Source of the DNA: Pseudomonas koreensis
GTDB lineage: Bacteria > Pseudomonadota > Gammaproteobacteria > Pseudomonadales > Pseudomonadaceae
Reading direction: 5' to 3'
Assembly (NCBI RefSeq): GCF_012986595.1
Contig: NZ_JAAQYM010000003.1
Location: forward strand, 372,001 to 436,000
DNA: 64,000 bases
The notes beneath the pieces were generated by a model. The model was given only the letters and a program-made list of their open reading frames with translations, ran no database searches and was not told where the DNA came from. Shown piece after piece: positions 48,428 through 57,493 of this stretch (positions are counted from its first letter, which is position 1; each line of letters starts with the position of its first letter). The position numbers were made by a program, and so were the translations under genes.

Positions 48428-49822
48428 ATGAGCACTGACAAGACCAATCAGTCCTGGGGCGGCCGCTTCAGTGAACCCGTCGACGCCTTCGTCGCCCGCT
48501 TCACCGCCTCCGTCACTTTCGACCAGCGCCTGTATCGCCACGACATCATGGGCTCGATCGCCCACGCCACCATGCTGGCCAAGGTCGGCGTGCTGACGGA
48601 TGCCGAGCGCGACAGCATCATCGATGGTCTGCAGACCATCCAGGGCGAAATCGAGGCCGGCCAGTTCGACTGGCGCGTCGACCTCGAAGACGTGCACATG
48701 AACATCGAAGCACGCCTGACCGACCGCATCGGCGTCACCGGCAAAAAACTGCACACCGGCCGTAGCCGCAACGACCAGGTCGCCACCGACATCCGCCTGT
48801 GGCTGCGTGACGAAATCGACCTGATCCTCGCCGAGATCACCCGCCTGCAAAAAGGCCTGCTGGAGCAAGCCGAGCGTGAAGCCGCCAGCATCATGCCGGG
48901 CTTCACTCATCTGCAGACTGCGCAGCCAGTGACCTTCGGCCACCATATGCTGGCCTGGTTCGAAATGCTCAGCCGCGACTACGAGCGCCTGGTCGACTGC
49001 CGCAAGCGCACCAACCGCATGCCGCTGGGCAGTGCCGCACTCGCTGGCACCACCTACCCGATCGACCGCGAATACACCGCGCAACTGCTGGGCTTCGATG
49101 CCGTGGGCGGCAACTCGCTGGACAACGTGTCCGATCGCGACTTCGCCATCGAATTCTGCTCGGCCGCGAGCATCGCGATGATGCACCTGTCGCGTTTCTC
49201 CGAAGAACTGGTGTTGTGGACCAGCGCGCAGTTCCAGTTCATCGATCTGCCAGACCGTTTCTGCACCGGCAGCTCGATCATGCCGCAAAAGAAAAACCCC
49301 GACGTGCCAGAGCTGGTACGCGGCAAGACCGGCCGTGTGTTCGGCGCGCTGATGGGCCTGCTGACCCTGATGAAAGGCCAGCCGCTGGCCTACAACAAGG
49401 ACAACCAGGAAGACAAGGAACCGCTGTTCGACGCTGCCGACACCCTGCGCGATTCGCTGCGGGCGTTCGCCGACATGATCCCCGCGATCAAGCCGAAGCA
49501 CGCGATCATGCGCGAAGCGGCACTGCGCGGGTTCTCCACCGCCACCGACCTGGCGGACTACCTGGTGCGCCGTGGCCTGCCGTTCCGTGATTGCCACGAA
49601 ATCGTTGGTCACGCGGTGAAGTACGGCGTCGACACTGGCAAGGACCTGGCTGAGATGAGCCTGGAAGAACTGCGTCAGTTCAGCGACCAGATCGAGCAGG
49701 ACGTGTTCGCCGTGCTGACCCTGGAAGGCTCGGTGAATGCCCGCGACCACATCGGCGGGACTGCACCGGCGCAGGTCAAGGCTGCGGTTGTTCGCGGTCA
49801 GGCCCTGCTGGCCAGCCGCTAA
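48428..49822 (+). CDS. argH: Argininosuccinate lyase
   Basis: The ATG at 48428 ([19 protein letters not shown]) gives 464 residues; an earlier in-frame ATG at 48257 would add 57 residues that do not look like the family. The fumarase/aspartase-superfamily signature [12 protein letters not shown] is present, as are the ligand block [14 protein letters not shown] and [10 protein letters not shown] with its catalytic histidine. It splits argininosuccinate into arginine and fumarate. It is divergent from algR. Confidence 0.97.
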   Translation: MSTDKTNQSWGGRFSEPVDAFVARFTASVTFDQRLYRHDIMGSIAHATMLAKVGVLTDAERDSIIDGLQTIQGEIEAGQFDWRVDLEDVHMNIEARLTDRIGVTGKKLHTGRSRNDQVATDIRLWLRDEIDLILAEITRLQKGLLEQAEREAASIMPGFTHLQTAQPVTFGHHMLAWFEMLSRDYERLVDCRKRTNRMPLGSAALAGTTYPIDREYTAQLLGFDAVGGNSLDNVSDRDFAIEFCSAASIAMMHLSRFSEELVLWTSAQFQFIDLPDRFCTGSSIMPQKKNPDVPELVRGKTGRVFGALMGLLTLMKGQPLAYNKDNQEDKEPLFDAADTLRDSLRAFADMIPAIKPKHAIMREAALRGFSTATDLADYLVRRGLPFRDCHEIVGHAVKYGVDTGKDLAEMSLEELRQFSDQIEQDVFAVLTLEGSVNARDHIGGTAPAQVKAAVVRGQALLASR

Positions 49823-49830
49823 CAGCAAAA

Positions 49831-49929
49831 GCTTCGCGAGCAGGCTCGCTCCCACATTTGGATTTTTGTTGAACACAAAATTTGTGGCCGACAACCCCCC
49901 CTGTGGGAGCGAGCCTGCTCGCGAAAGGC
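49831..49929. repeat. REP doublet, family C
   Basis: Arms TTCGCGAGCAGGCTCGCTCC and GGAGCGAGCCTGCTCGCGAA are inverted about a spacer of about 60 bp. It lies between the convergent argH and glutathione transferase genes. Confidence 0.9.
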
Positions 49930-49951
49930 TTCCTTCAGAGCGATATAAAAC

Positions 49952-50611
49952 TCACTTCTTGGCTGCGATCATCGCCAAAAATGCCGGCATCGCTGCGTCC
50001 TTGTCCGCCGCAATCTTCTGCACATGCGGATTCTGCTCAAGTCGCTCCAGCAGCGCCTTGGCCTTCGGCATCTCGGCCAGCAAATCGATCCCGAACAGTT
50101 TCTGCCCGACCGCACACGCCAGTGGCACGCTGTAGAGGAAATACAAATCGGCAACACTCAGACTGTCGCCCGCCACGTACGGAGAGAATTTTCCGTGTCG
50201 TCCCAGCGCCGCAAAGCCGAGCAACAGTTCGGTCTTGGTCTTCTCCTTGATCGCGTCCGGCAGGGTCATTCCAAAAAATGCCTCGCCATAACAAGCGCGC
50301 CCCGGCAGCTCGATGTACAACTCGATTTCCCTCGCCATGGCCAGCACTTGCGCGCGCTCGAACGAGTCGGCAGGCAGCAGCGGCGTACCCTGCGCGTTCT
50401 GCTCGATGTATTCGAGGATGACCGAGGTTTCATTGATGAAACCGCCTTCGACCTCCAGCACCGGGACCTTGCCCCGCGGGCTGATCGCCAGCGATTGCGG
50501 GGTCGGCGTCGGATAGAACGTCACCTCTTCGAACGCCAGGCCCTTTTCCAGCAGCGCCAGTTTGACCATGTTGTAGTAGTTGCTGACAGGGAATCCGTAG
50601 AGCTTGAACAT
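49952..50611 (-). CDS. Glutathione S-transferase family protein
   Basis: The ATG at 50611 (MFKLYGFPVSNYYNMVKLAL) gives 219 residues. The N-terminal thioredoxin-like domain carries GKVPVLEVEGGFINETSVILEYIE, including the cis-proline and the Glu-Thr/Ser glutathione contact. The C-terminal helical domain has SVADLYFLYS. The putative catalytic residue is a serine or tyrosine near position 10. It presumably conjugates or reduces with glutathione; substrate unknown. Confidence 0.85.
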   Translation of the reverse strand: MFKLYGFPVSNYYNMVKLALLEKGLAFEEVTFYPTPTPQSLAISPRGKVPVLEVEGGFINETSVILEYIEQNAQGTPLLPADSFERAQVLAMAREIELYIELPGRACYGEAFFGMTLPDAIKEKTKTELLLGFAALGRHGKFSPYVAGDSLSVADLYFLYSVPLACAVGQKLFGIDLLAEMPKAKALLERLEQNPHVQKIAADKDAAMPAFLAMIAAKK

Positions 50612-50734
50612 CACATAGCCTCCAGGCCGTGCGGGGTGGGCGGTCACTGTTTATAGATCGTCGGACTCGATCCTGCCAGCAGCATCACGCCGCTGAATGC
50701 GGGTAAACTGGCGCCTTTCCTTGAGGAGCCTGCC

Positions 50735-51019
50735 ATGAGCGAGCCGACAGACATCGACAACGACGAAGAAGAGTTCACCGAGGCGACGTTGATCGAAGCC
50801 ATCGAGAACCAGATCGAAAGCGACAACCCGCCAGCGGCCAAGGCGACCTTCAACAAGCTGACCCTGGTGGGCGTCGAGCGCGAAGAAATCCTCAACCTGA
50901 TGGCGCACGTGCTGGCCTACGAGATTGACTCGATGCTTGATGAGGACCGCGCGTTCAATACCGAGTGGTATGAAACCGCACTGCGTGCGCTGCCCGAGTT
51001 GCCGCCAGAAAAGCAGTAA
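50735..51019 (+). CDS. Small acidic conserved protein of unknown function
   Basis: A 94-residue acidic, helical protein with a well-placed GAGGAG site before the ATG. It contains DNDEEEFTEATLIEAIENQI and VGVEREEILNLMAHVLAYEI. I do not recognise a family. The position near argH and cyaA is shared with small conserved genes in other pseudomonads. No signal peptide, no Cys. Confidence 0.6.
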   Translation: MSEPTDIDNDEEEFTEATLIEAIENQIESDNPPAAKATFNKLTLVGVEREEILNLMAHVLAYEIDSMLDEDRAFNTEWYETALRALPELPPEKQ

Positions 51020-51041
51020 ACCCGTTTTTCCAGACTAGACT

Positions 51042-51137
51042 CTGTGGCGAGGGAGCTTGCTCCCGCTCGGCTGCCTGGCAGTCGTCAGATTTTGGGGCCG
51101 CTGCGCGCCCCAGCGGGAGCAAGCTCCCTCGCCACAA
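51042..51137. repeat. REP doublet, family A
   Basis: Arms GGCGAGGGAGCTTGCTCCCG and CGGGAGCAAGCTCCCTCGCC, between the small acidic gene and the TIGR02647 gene, both on the plus strand. Confidence 0.9.
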
Positions 51138-51242
51138 AAAGCATCCCTGGGCGAAAACCCTGATTCAGGCACTGGACATGCCGCAAAAGCGGGTTCACCT
51201 TAGGGGCGCTGTCGTCCAATTCCTAGAAAGTCTGGAGTCCTT

Positions 51243-51488
51243 ATGTCGCTTACCCCTGAGTTGGTTGCCGAACTGGAAGTCCTCGCACTCTTCAACCTGG
51301 ACAGTTCCCAGGAAGGTTTGAAAATTCATCAGACCGCTGCCCCGAAACACATTGCTGCTGCCCAACGTCTCTTCGAAAAAGAACTCACCGACCAGCCCGA
51401 TGGCGGGTATCTGACCAGCCTGGGTCGCGATGCCGCGCAAAATGTGCAAACCGTGCTGACCATTCTGAGAGAGCAGGAAACCGCCTGA
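51243..51488 (+). CDS. TIGR02647 family protein (putative DNA-binding)
   Basis: This 81-residue protein starts MSLTPELVAELEVLALFNLD and contains AAQRLFEKELTDQPDGGYLTSLG. It fits the TIGR02647 family found in gammaproteobacteria. It is small, helical and cytoplasmic; the DNA-binding label is from family naming only. The ribosome-binding site is CTGGAG. Confidence 0.7.
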   Translation: MSLTPELVAELEVLALFNLDSSQEGLKIHQTAAPKHIAAAQRLFEKELTDQPDGGYLTSLGRDAAQNVQTVLTILREQETA

Positions 51489-51670
51489 TTTTCCCGTCTT
51501 TGCCCACGGGAACTCCTGCCACGGGATTTCCGCGGGCCCACTTCACCGCCCCGCGTTAAAAATCTGACGTCAAAAACAAATTCAGCTTAAAAGTCCCGCG
51601 GTTCAGAGGCTAAACTGCCTCCCATTCCGAGACCTTCTTCGTCCGAGCCCGCGAGCCGGTTTGAGCTGAC

Positions 51671-54514
51671 ATGACGCGCACCCATGAAATCCGCCCCGAT
51701 CTGGACGAAGGCATCGACCGCAAGGTCCTCAGCCAGCTACGCGCGCGTTTTCTCAAGCTCAACGAAGGCCGCCTCGGCCGGGCACTCGAAGGCCTGTCGA
51801 CGCGCCAGCAGGGCGTGTTGACGCTTCTGCCGCTGTTCTTCCACGTCAATCACCCGCTGCTGCCGGGTTATGTCTCGGGCAGCACTCCGGCCGGTCTGTC
51901 GAATTATGAGCCGGATGCCAATACCCTCGCCGAAGCGCAACGCCTGACTCGCTCGTTCTCCTACAAGCCGCGCCACGGCAGTAACCCGCCGCGGCCGATT
52001 CACGGGCTGTTCCTGATGGGCAGCCTCGGCACGCTGGCCCAGGCCGATCAGAGCGACATGGACGTGTGGGTCTGCCACGCGCCGGACCTGAGCGAAAACG
52101 AGCTCGCCGAACTGCGCAAGAAGTGTCAGCTGCTTGAAGCCTGGGCCGCGACGCAGGGCGCCGAGGCGCATTTCTTCCTGATCGACCCGGTGCGTTTCGT
52201 CAAAGGTGAACGCGATACCCAGCTCAGCTCCGAAAACTGCGGCACCACTCAGCACTATCTGCTGTTGGACGAGTTTTACCGCACGGCGATCTGGCTGGCC
52301 GGGCGCACGCCGATCTGGTGGCTGGTGCCGGTCTACGAGGAAAGCGCCTACGACCTTTACACCGACACCTTGCTGTCCAAGCGTTTCATCCGCGCCGACG
52401 AAACCCTTGACCTCGGCCATCTCGCGACCATTCCGCCGGGGGAGTTCATCGGTGCCGGGCTGTGGCAGTTGTTCAAGGGCATCGAGTCACCCTACAAGTC
52501 GGTGCTCAAGCTGCTGCTGACCGAGGTCTACGCCAGTGAACACCCGAAAGTGCAGTGTCTGAGCCTGCGCTTCAAGCAAGCGGTGTTCGCCAATCAGTTG
52601 GATCTGGATGAGCTGGACCCGTACATGGTGGTGTACCGGCGCATAGAGGAATACCTCACGGCGCGCAATGAACCGGAGCGACTGGAGCTGGTGCGCCGCG
52701 CGCTGTACCTGAAGGTCAATCGCAAGCTCACCGGCAACAGCCGCACCCAGAGCTGGCAACGTTCGCTGCTGGAGCGTCTGGCCAGCGAATGGCATTGGGA
52801 CCAGCGACAACTGGCGCTGCTCGACAGCCGCAGCCAGTGGAAAGTCCGTCAGGTCAGTGCCGAACGCCGTGCGCTGGTCAACGAGCTGAATTACAGCTAT
52901 CGCTTCCTGACCCAGTTCGCCCGCACCGAACAGACCGTCAGCCTGATCAATAAACGTGATCTCAACGTCCTCGGCCGTCGCCTGTACGCGGCATTCGAGC
53001 GCAAGGCCGACAAAGTCGAGTTCATCAACCCCGGGATCGCCCCGGATCTGGCCGAAGACACCCTGACCCTGGTGCAGTCGCCGAACAAGAAAGAGCCCGG
53101 GCAAACCCAGTGGGGCCTGTACAACGGCAGCCTGACCGCGCTGGAGTGGGAACACTTCGCACCGATCAAGCGCAGCCGCGAGTTGCTCGAACTGCTCACC
53201 TGGTGCCATCGCAACGGCGTGATCGACAGCAGCACCCGCCTGGCCCTGCATCCGGGCACCAGTGACTTGAGCGAGTTCGAACTGTTCAACCTGCTCGGCA
53301 GCCTGCAGCAGAGCATCGCCCTGCCCTTGCCCACCGTCGCCGAAGAGCCGTTGCTGCGCGCCGCCGTGCCGAGCGAGGTGCTGATGCTGGTCAACGTCGG
53401 GGTCGATCCGCTCAAGCATCACCGCGACCTGAATATCCTGATGACCACCGAGCGCACCGACTCGCTGAGTTACGCCGGAGTGCGCGAAAACCTCGTATTG
53501 ACCCTGGATCAGGTCACGCTCAACAGCTGGAACGAAGTGCTGGTCAACCGCTTCGACGGTCCCCACGCGCTGCTCGACTGCCTGCGCGACTACCTCAACA
53601 ACCTGCCACGTGGCCGGCAACAGCCAGCGCTGAAGGTGCGCTGCTTTTGCCACAACCGCGCGCAGTTCATTGCCCGTCGCGTTGAAGAGATCGTCGATAC
53701 CGCGCAAACCCTGCTGCTCAGTGAGTTGAATCATCGCTACCTGATTCAGGTGCAGCAGCACTATCACGTGCTGGAACTGGTGCCGGGCCAGGTCAATCAC
53801 GTGGCCCTCGCGACATTGCCGGCGCTGCTGGATTATCTTGGCGAAGAGCAGGCACGTTACAGCCCGCTGCACCTCGATCCGATGGCGCTGGAGGAGCACG
53901 ATCTGGCATTGATCCTGCCGATGGGGCAGCCGGAAGCGATTCAGGTGTTCTACCGGATCACCGAACATCAGGCCGAGTTGTACGTACTTGATGAGTTCAA
54001 CGCCCTGTGGCAGCAGCGTTTGCCGTATCACGACGAGCAGAGCCTGCTGGTGCCGCTGCAGCGCTTCCTGCAATCGATCCAGTACCGGCGTGAAGCCCTG
54101 TTGCCCATGGAGGGCAGCCCGGCGATCGGCCTTGAGACTTTGTATTACCAGTTGTTGCCTTCGGGCCCCGGACGCGCACGACGGGTCGAAGCCCGGCCGG
54201 CGCCGCAGACCCCGGTCAACAAACCGTTCTACGACGTGCAGGCGATCATCGGCAAAGCTGCGCCAGGAGAGGTGCAGGTCACCCTGTATTGCAATCAACG
54301 GGAATTCAGCGAGCTGGAACATGGCGACCAGCTGTTTCGCGTGGTCGCCCGGGAGATCGTCGAGCAACGCCGCGAAACCGAGCGCTATCGCTGCTACATC
54401 ACCGACCTGGACCTGTCGGGCCTGCTCGGTGATGGTCAGAGCTCAAGCAATTTGTATCTGCGCTACAAGGCCGACCTGGAGCGCGCCCTGAACGAGGCGC
54501 TCGAACAAGTCTGA
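51671..54514 (+). CDS. cyaA: Class I adenylate cyclase
   Basis: The 947-residue enzyme has the N-terminal catalytic domain of CyaA, with GSLGTLAQADQSDMDVWVCH (about residues 118-137). The following region holds ESAYDLYTDTLLSKRFI, and a C-terminal regulatory half completes the enterobacterial-type architecture. It makes cyclic AMP, the ligand of Vfr/CRP. The start has only a weak ribosome-binding site, so low expression is plausible. It converges with rnk, 7 bp away. Confidence 0.95.
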   Translation: MTRTHEIRPDLDEGIDRKVLSQLRARFLKLNEGRLGRALEGLSTRQQGVLTLLPLFFHVNHPLLPGYVSGSTPAGLSNYEPDANTLAEAQRLTRSFSYKPRHGSNPPRPIHGLFLMGSLGTLAQADQSDMDVWVCHAPDLSENELAELRKKCQLLEAWAATQGAEAHFFLIDPVRFVKGERDTQLSSENCGTTQHYLLLDEFYRTAIWLAGRTPIWWLVPVYEESAYDLYTDTLLSKRFIRADETLDLGHLATIPPGEFIGAGLWQLFKGIESPYKSVLKLLLTEVYASEHPKVQCLSLRFKQAVFANQLDLDELDPYMVVYRRIEEYLTARNEPERLELVRRALYLKVNRKLTGNSRTQSWQRSLLERLASEWHWDQRQLALLDSRSQWKVRQVSAERRALVNELNYSYRFLTQFARTEQTVSLINKRDLNVLGRRLYAAFERKADKVEFINPGIAPDLAEDTLTLVQSPNKKEPGQTQWGLYNGSLTALEWEHFAPIKRSRELLELLTWCHRNGVIDSSTRLALHPGTSDLSEFELFNLLGSLQQSIALPLPTVAEEPLLRAAVPSEVLMLVNVGVDPLKHHRDLNILMTTERTDSLSYAGVRENLVLTLDQVTLNSWNEVLVNRFDGPHALLDCLRDYLNNLPRGRQQPALKVRCFCHNRAQFIARRVEEIVDTAQTLLLSELNHRYLIQVQQHYHVLELVPGQVNHVALATLPALLDYLGEEQARYSPLHLDPMALEEHDLALILPMGQPEAIQVFYRITEHQAELYVLDEFNALWQQRLPYHDEQSLLVPLQRFLQSIQYRREALLPMEGSPAIGLETLYYQLLPSGPGRARRVEARPAPQTPVNKPFYDVQAIIGKAAPGEVQVTLYCNQREFSELEHGDQLFRVVAREIVEQRRETERYRCYITDLDLSGLLGDGQSSSNLYLRYKADLERALNEALEQV

Positions 54515-54521
54515 GGCGGGT

Positions 54522-54932
54522 TTATTCGCGGAATTCACCGCCGTTGGCCGGCTGCGATTCGACTTCGAGCAAGGTCAGTTTCAGGGTCTTGCCACCCGGT
54601 GCCGGCCAGTCGATGTGCTGACCGACCTTCAGGCCCAGCAGCGCGCTGCCGACCGGAGCCAGAATCGAGATCTTGCCTTCGTCGGCGTTGGCGTCCTTGG
54701 GATAGACCAGCGTCAGGTGATAGTCCTTGCCACTGCCTTCTTCGCGGCAGTGCACGCGGGAATTCATGGTCACGACGTCAGCGGGCACTTCATCGTGGCC
54801 GACCAGTGTATCGGCGCGGTCCAGTTCGGTTTGCAGCGCGATCACGCCCGGCAGCGTGTCATCCAGGCTGTCGATCAGGCGCTCCAGACGTTGCACGTCC
54901 AGACGGGTAAGGGTGATGGAAGGTGCGGTCAT
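54522..54932 (-). CDS. rnk: Nucleoside diphosphate kinase regulator Rnk
   Basis: The ATG at 54932 (MTAPSITLTRLDVQRLERLID) gives 136 residues. The N-terminal helical hairpin is followed by a GreA/GreB-like C-terminal domain (YHLTLVYPKDANADEGKISILAPVGSALLGLKVG). Rnk binds RNA polymerase near the secondary channel and was found as a regulator of nucleoside diphosphate kinase levels. It is isolated from the upstream genes by a terminator. Confidence 0.9.
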   Translation of the reverse strand: MTAPSITLTRLDVQRLERLIDSLDDTLPGVIALQTELDRADTLVGHDEVPADVVTMNSRVHCREEGSGKDYHLTLVYPKDANADEGKISILAPVGSALLGLKVGQHIDWPAPGGKTLKLTLLEVESQPANGGEFRE

Positions 54933-54965
54933 GATCCGGGCAGACTCCTTTCTTCTGCACACAAA

Positions 54966-54999
54966 AAAAGCAAAACCCCGCCAAAAAAGACGGGGTTTT
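54966..54999 (-). terminator. Terminator of the cyaY-DUF1289 unit
   Basis: AAAACCCCG (54972-54980) pairs with CGGGGTTTT (54991-54999), with a T run downstream on the minus strand. Confidence 0.8.
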
Positions 55000-55085
55000 C
55001 ACCAGGCCTCGATGGGTTGAGGCGTGGTCGGACACTATCACAGCTCAAAAAATATACAAGTCACCCTCCGGACCGGAGGAGACCC

Positions 55086-55181
55086 TTGTGGCGAGGGAGC
55101 TTGCTCCCGCTGGGGCGCGTAGCGGCCCTGAAATTCCTACGACTGCTGCGCAGCCGAGCGGGAGCAAGCTCCCTCGCCACA
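55086..55181. repeat. REP doublet, family A
   Basis: Arms GGCGAGGGAGCTTGCTCCCG and CGGGAGCAAGCTCCCTCGCC, between the end of the DUF1289 gene and the terminator. Confidence 0.9.
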
Positions 55182-55188
55182 GATCGGA

Positions 55189-55407
55189 TCAGGCTTGTGA
55201 TTTTCGTGCGGCAGCCTGCTGGCAGATGATCCGACGGCGCTGATCATCCGCCGAGCGCCATTCGCGAATATCCTCGACATGGCGGAAGCAGCCGAGACAA
55301 ACCTTCTGTTCATCCAGCCGGCACACGCCGCTGCACGGCGAAGGCACGGCCGGGCTGATGTTGCTGTAGAGCGGCTTTGGCGGACGAACAGGTGCGGTAT
55401 CAGTCAC
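55189..55407 (-). CDS. DUF1289 family protein
   Basis: A GTG at 55407 starts 4 nt after the cyaY stop, giving 72 residues, VTDTAPVRPPKPLYSN onward; the frame extends upstream inside cyaY but without a likely start. The cysteine-rich core SPCSGVCRLDEQKVCLGC, followed by HVEDIREW, is the DUF1289 pattern and may bind iron or zinc. It is coupled to frataxin (cyaY), which makes an iron or iron-sulfur link plausible. Confidence 0.75.
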   Translation of the reverse strand: MTDTAPVRPPKPLYSNISPAVPSPCSGVCRLDEQKVCLGCFRHVEDIREWRSADDQRRRIICQQAAARKSQA

Positions 55408-55411
55408 GAAA

Positions 55412-55744
55412 TCACAGACCTTCGAAGTCGAATTCGACGCCGGCCTGCTGCTTGACGATGCGCTCGAGCATTTCGCCCAGCTGCTCTTCGCTCTTGTCGC
55501 ACATCCAGCGCTCGCTCTCTTCGTCGTAGTCGAAGTGGAAACCACCGGACACCGCCGCCAGCCACAGCTGACGCAGCGGCTCCTGACGGCTGAAGATCAG
55601 CTGCGAGCCGTTTTCGAACTTGACGGTCAAGACACCTGCCGAGCTTTCCAGGTCGATATCCAGGTCGCTGTCATCAAAGATATCTTCCAGCGTCTGCTGG
55701 GTAGCATCGACCAGATCGTGGAAACGGGCTTCGGACAAACTCAT
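55412..55744 (-). CDS. cyaY: Iron-sulfur cluster assembly protein CyaY (frataxin)
   Basis: The ATG at 55744 (MSLSEARFHDLVDATQQTL) gives 110 residues. The frataxin pattern is clear: acidic first helix region EDIFDDSDLDIDLES, the beta sheet VLTVKFENGSQLIFSRQEP and WLAAVSGGFHFDYD. It binds iron and modulates cluster assembly on IscU. It is the first gene of a two-gene unit. Confidence 0.93.
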   Translation of the reverse strand: MSLSEARFHDLVDATQQTLEDIFDDSDLDIDLESSAGVLTVKFENGSQLIFSRQEPLRQLWLAAVSGGFHFDYDEESERWMCDKSEEQLGEMLERIVKQQAGVEFDFEGL

Positions 55745-56059
55745 TGCGGCAACCTCAAAAAATGTCTGATCAGGCTCAAGCGCCGAAAGATACGGACGCT
55801 GCCGGCCGATTGCAAAGATTAACGACCAAGCACCTGCCAGCCCATCAACACCGAACCCTGTGGGAGCGAGCCTGCTCGCGAATGGCCGGCACATTCAACA
55901 TTATTGCTGGCTGACACACCGCATTCGCGAGCAGGCTCGCTCCCACAGGGAATCATGCACTTCTCGGGAGCCCCGCCGGACGGGAACCCCCTCGCATAGG
56001 CAAGCTGCCGGGTGGCCGGTATACTCCGGCGCAATTAACGCATTTTCAAGGATTTCGCC
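55745..56059. other. cyaY-lptM divergent intergenic region
   Basis: A 315-bp divergent gap that must hold both promoters. It contains a family C REP doublet (55857-55950). I see no gene in it. Confidence 0.5.
55857..55950. repeat. REP doublet, family C (between divergent promoters)
   Basis: Arms GGGAGCGAGCCTGCTCGCGA and TCGCGAGCAGGCTCGCTCCC are inverted, in the reverse order of the other two C copies. Unlike the other REP elements in the window it lies upstream of both neighbouring genes. Confidence 0.9.
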
Positions 56060-56233
56060 ATGAAGCGCCTGATCTCTTACCTTGCTGCGCTCGTCGCGGT
56101 TGCCTGCCTCGTTTCGGCCTGTGGTCAAAAAGGCCCGCTGTACCTGCCGGATGACGATCAGGACCCGGCCGAACAAGCTCAGTCTTCGCAAAAGCAGCCG
56201 TCCAAAGCACACAAGCACGACGTTTACCAATAA
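56060..56233 (+). CDS. lptM: LptM/LppL small outer-membrane lipoprotein
   Basis: A 57-residue lipoprotein that is easily missed. Signal [18 protein letters not shown] (lipid cysteine at residue 21), then [14 protein letters not shown], the CGxKGPLYxP motif of YifL/LptM, which stabilises the LptD-LptE translocon in E. coli. In P. aeruginosa the gene is lppL, also just before lysA. The ribosome-binding site is AAGGA. It leads the lysA-dapF operon. Confidence 0.88.
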   Translation: MKRLISYLAALVAVACLVSACGQKGPLYLPDDDQDPAEQAQSSQKQPSKAHKHDVYQ

Positions 56234-56242
56234 GGGATCGCC

Positions 56243-57490
56243 ATGGACGCTTTTAACTACCGTGGCGGGGAGCTGTTCGCGGAAGGTGTGGCGCTGTCCG
56301 CCATCGCCGACCGCTTCGGCACGCCCACCTATGTCTACTCGCGTGCGCACATTGAAGCCCAGTATCTGGCCTACGCCGACGCGTTGGCCGGCATGCCGCA
56401 CCTGGTCTGCTACGCGGTCAAGGCCAACTCCAACCTTGGCGTGCTGAATGTTCTGGCCCGTCTCGGTGCCGGTTTCGACATCGTTTCCCGTGGCGAGCTG
56501 GAGCGTGTGCTGGCCGCTGGCGGCAGCGCCGACAAGATCGTGTTCTCCGGTGTCGGCAAGACCCGTGACGACATGCGTCGTGCCCTGGAAGTCGGCGTGC
56601 ACTGCTTCAACGTCGAGTCCACCGACGAGCTCGAGCGCCTGCAAGTGGTCGCTGCCGAACTGGGCGTTCGCGCGCCGGTCTCGCTGCGCGTGAACCCGGA
56701 CGTCGATGCCGGCACCCACCCGTACATTTCCACCGGTCTCAAAGAGAACAAGTTCGGCATCGCCATTGCCGACGCCGAAGACGTGTACGTGCGTGCCGCG
56801 CACCTGCCGAACCTGGAAGTGATCGGCGTCGATTGCCACATCGGTTCGCAACTGACCACCCTGCCACCGTTCCTCGATGCCCTCGACCGCCTGCTGGATC
56901 TGGTCGACCGCCTCGGCGATTGCGGCATTCATCTGCGCCACATCGATCTTGGTGGTGGGCTGGGCGTGCGTTATCGCGATGAAGAGCCGCCATTGGCCGG
57001 CGACTACATCAAGGCTGTACGCGAACGTCTGGATGGGCGCGATCTGGCGCTGGTGTTCGAACCGGGCCGCTTCATCGTCGCCAACGCCGGCGTGCTGCTG
57101 ACCCAGGTCGAGTATCTCAAGCACACCGAACACAAGGATTTCGCCATCGTCGACGCGGCGATGAACGACCTGATCCGTCCGGCGCTGTACCAGGCCTGGA
57201 TGGACGTCACCGCGGTCAAGCCGCGCGACACCGCAGCACGCCAGTACGACGTGGTCGGCCCGATCTGCGAAACCGGCGACTTCCTCGCCAAGGATCGCCA
57301 ACTGGCGCTGGAAGAAGGCGACCTGCTGGCCGTGCATTCGGCCGGTGCCTACGGCTTCGTGATGAGTTCCAACTACAACACCCGTGGCCGTGCCGCTGAA
57401 GTGTTGGTAGACGGTGATCAGGTATTTGAAGTGCGCCGCCGCGAAACCGTGGCCGAGCTGTTTGCCGGCGAAAGCCTGCTGCCGGAGTAA
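56243..57490 (+). CDS. lysA: Diaminopimelate decarboxylase
   Basis: The 415-residue PLP enzyme carries the Schiff-base lysine in VCYAVKANSNLGVL (about residue 60), the glycine loop LGGGLGVRY, EPGRFIV, and the CETGDF cysteine of the neighbouring subunit's active site. It decarboxylates meso-diaminopimelate to lysine. It starts 9 bp after lptM and ends 3 bp before dapF. Confidence 0.97.
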   Translation: MDAFNYRGGELFAEGVALSAIADRFGTPTYVYSRAHIEAQYLAYADALAGMPHLVCYAVKANSNLGVLNVLARLGAGFDIVSRGELERVLAAGGSADKIVFSGVGKTRDDMRRALEVGVHCFNVESTDELERLQVVAAELGVRAPVSLRVNPDVDAGTHPYISTGLKENKFGIAIADAEDVYVRAAHLPNLEVIGVDCHIGSQLTTLPPFLDALDRLLDLVDRLGDCGIHLRHIDLGGGLGVRYRDEEPPLAGDYIKAVRERLDGRDLALVFEPGRFIVANAGVLLTQVEYLKHTEHKDFAIVDAAMNDLIRPALYQAWMDVTAVKPRDTAARQYDVVGPICETGDFLAKDRQLALEEGDLLAVHSAGAYGFVMSSNYNTRGRAAEVLVDGDQVFEVRRRETVAELFAGESLLPE

Positions 57491-57493
57491 CCC

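Noticed and set aside
48374..49894. A 506-codon minus-strand frame opposite argH
   Set aside because: Shadow frame; composition is typical of antisense to a high-GC gene.
52487..54367. A 626-codon minus-strand open frame opposite cyaA
   Set aside because: Shadow of cyaA in high-GC DNA; no family features.
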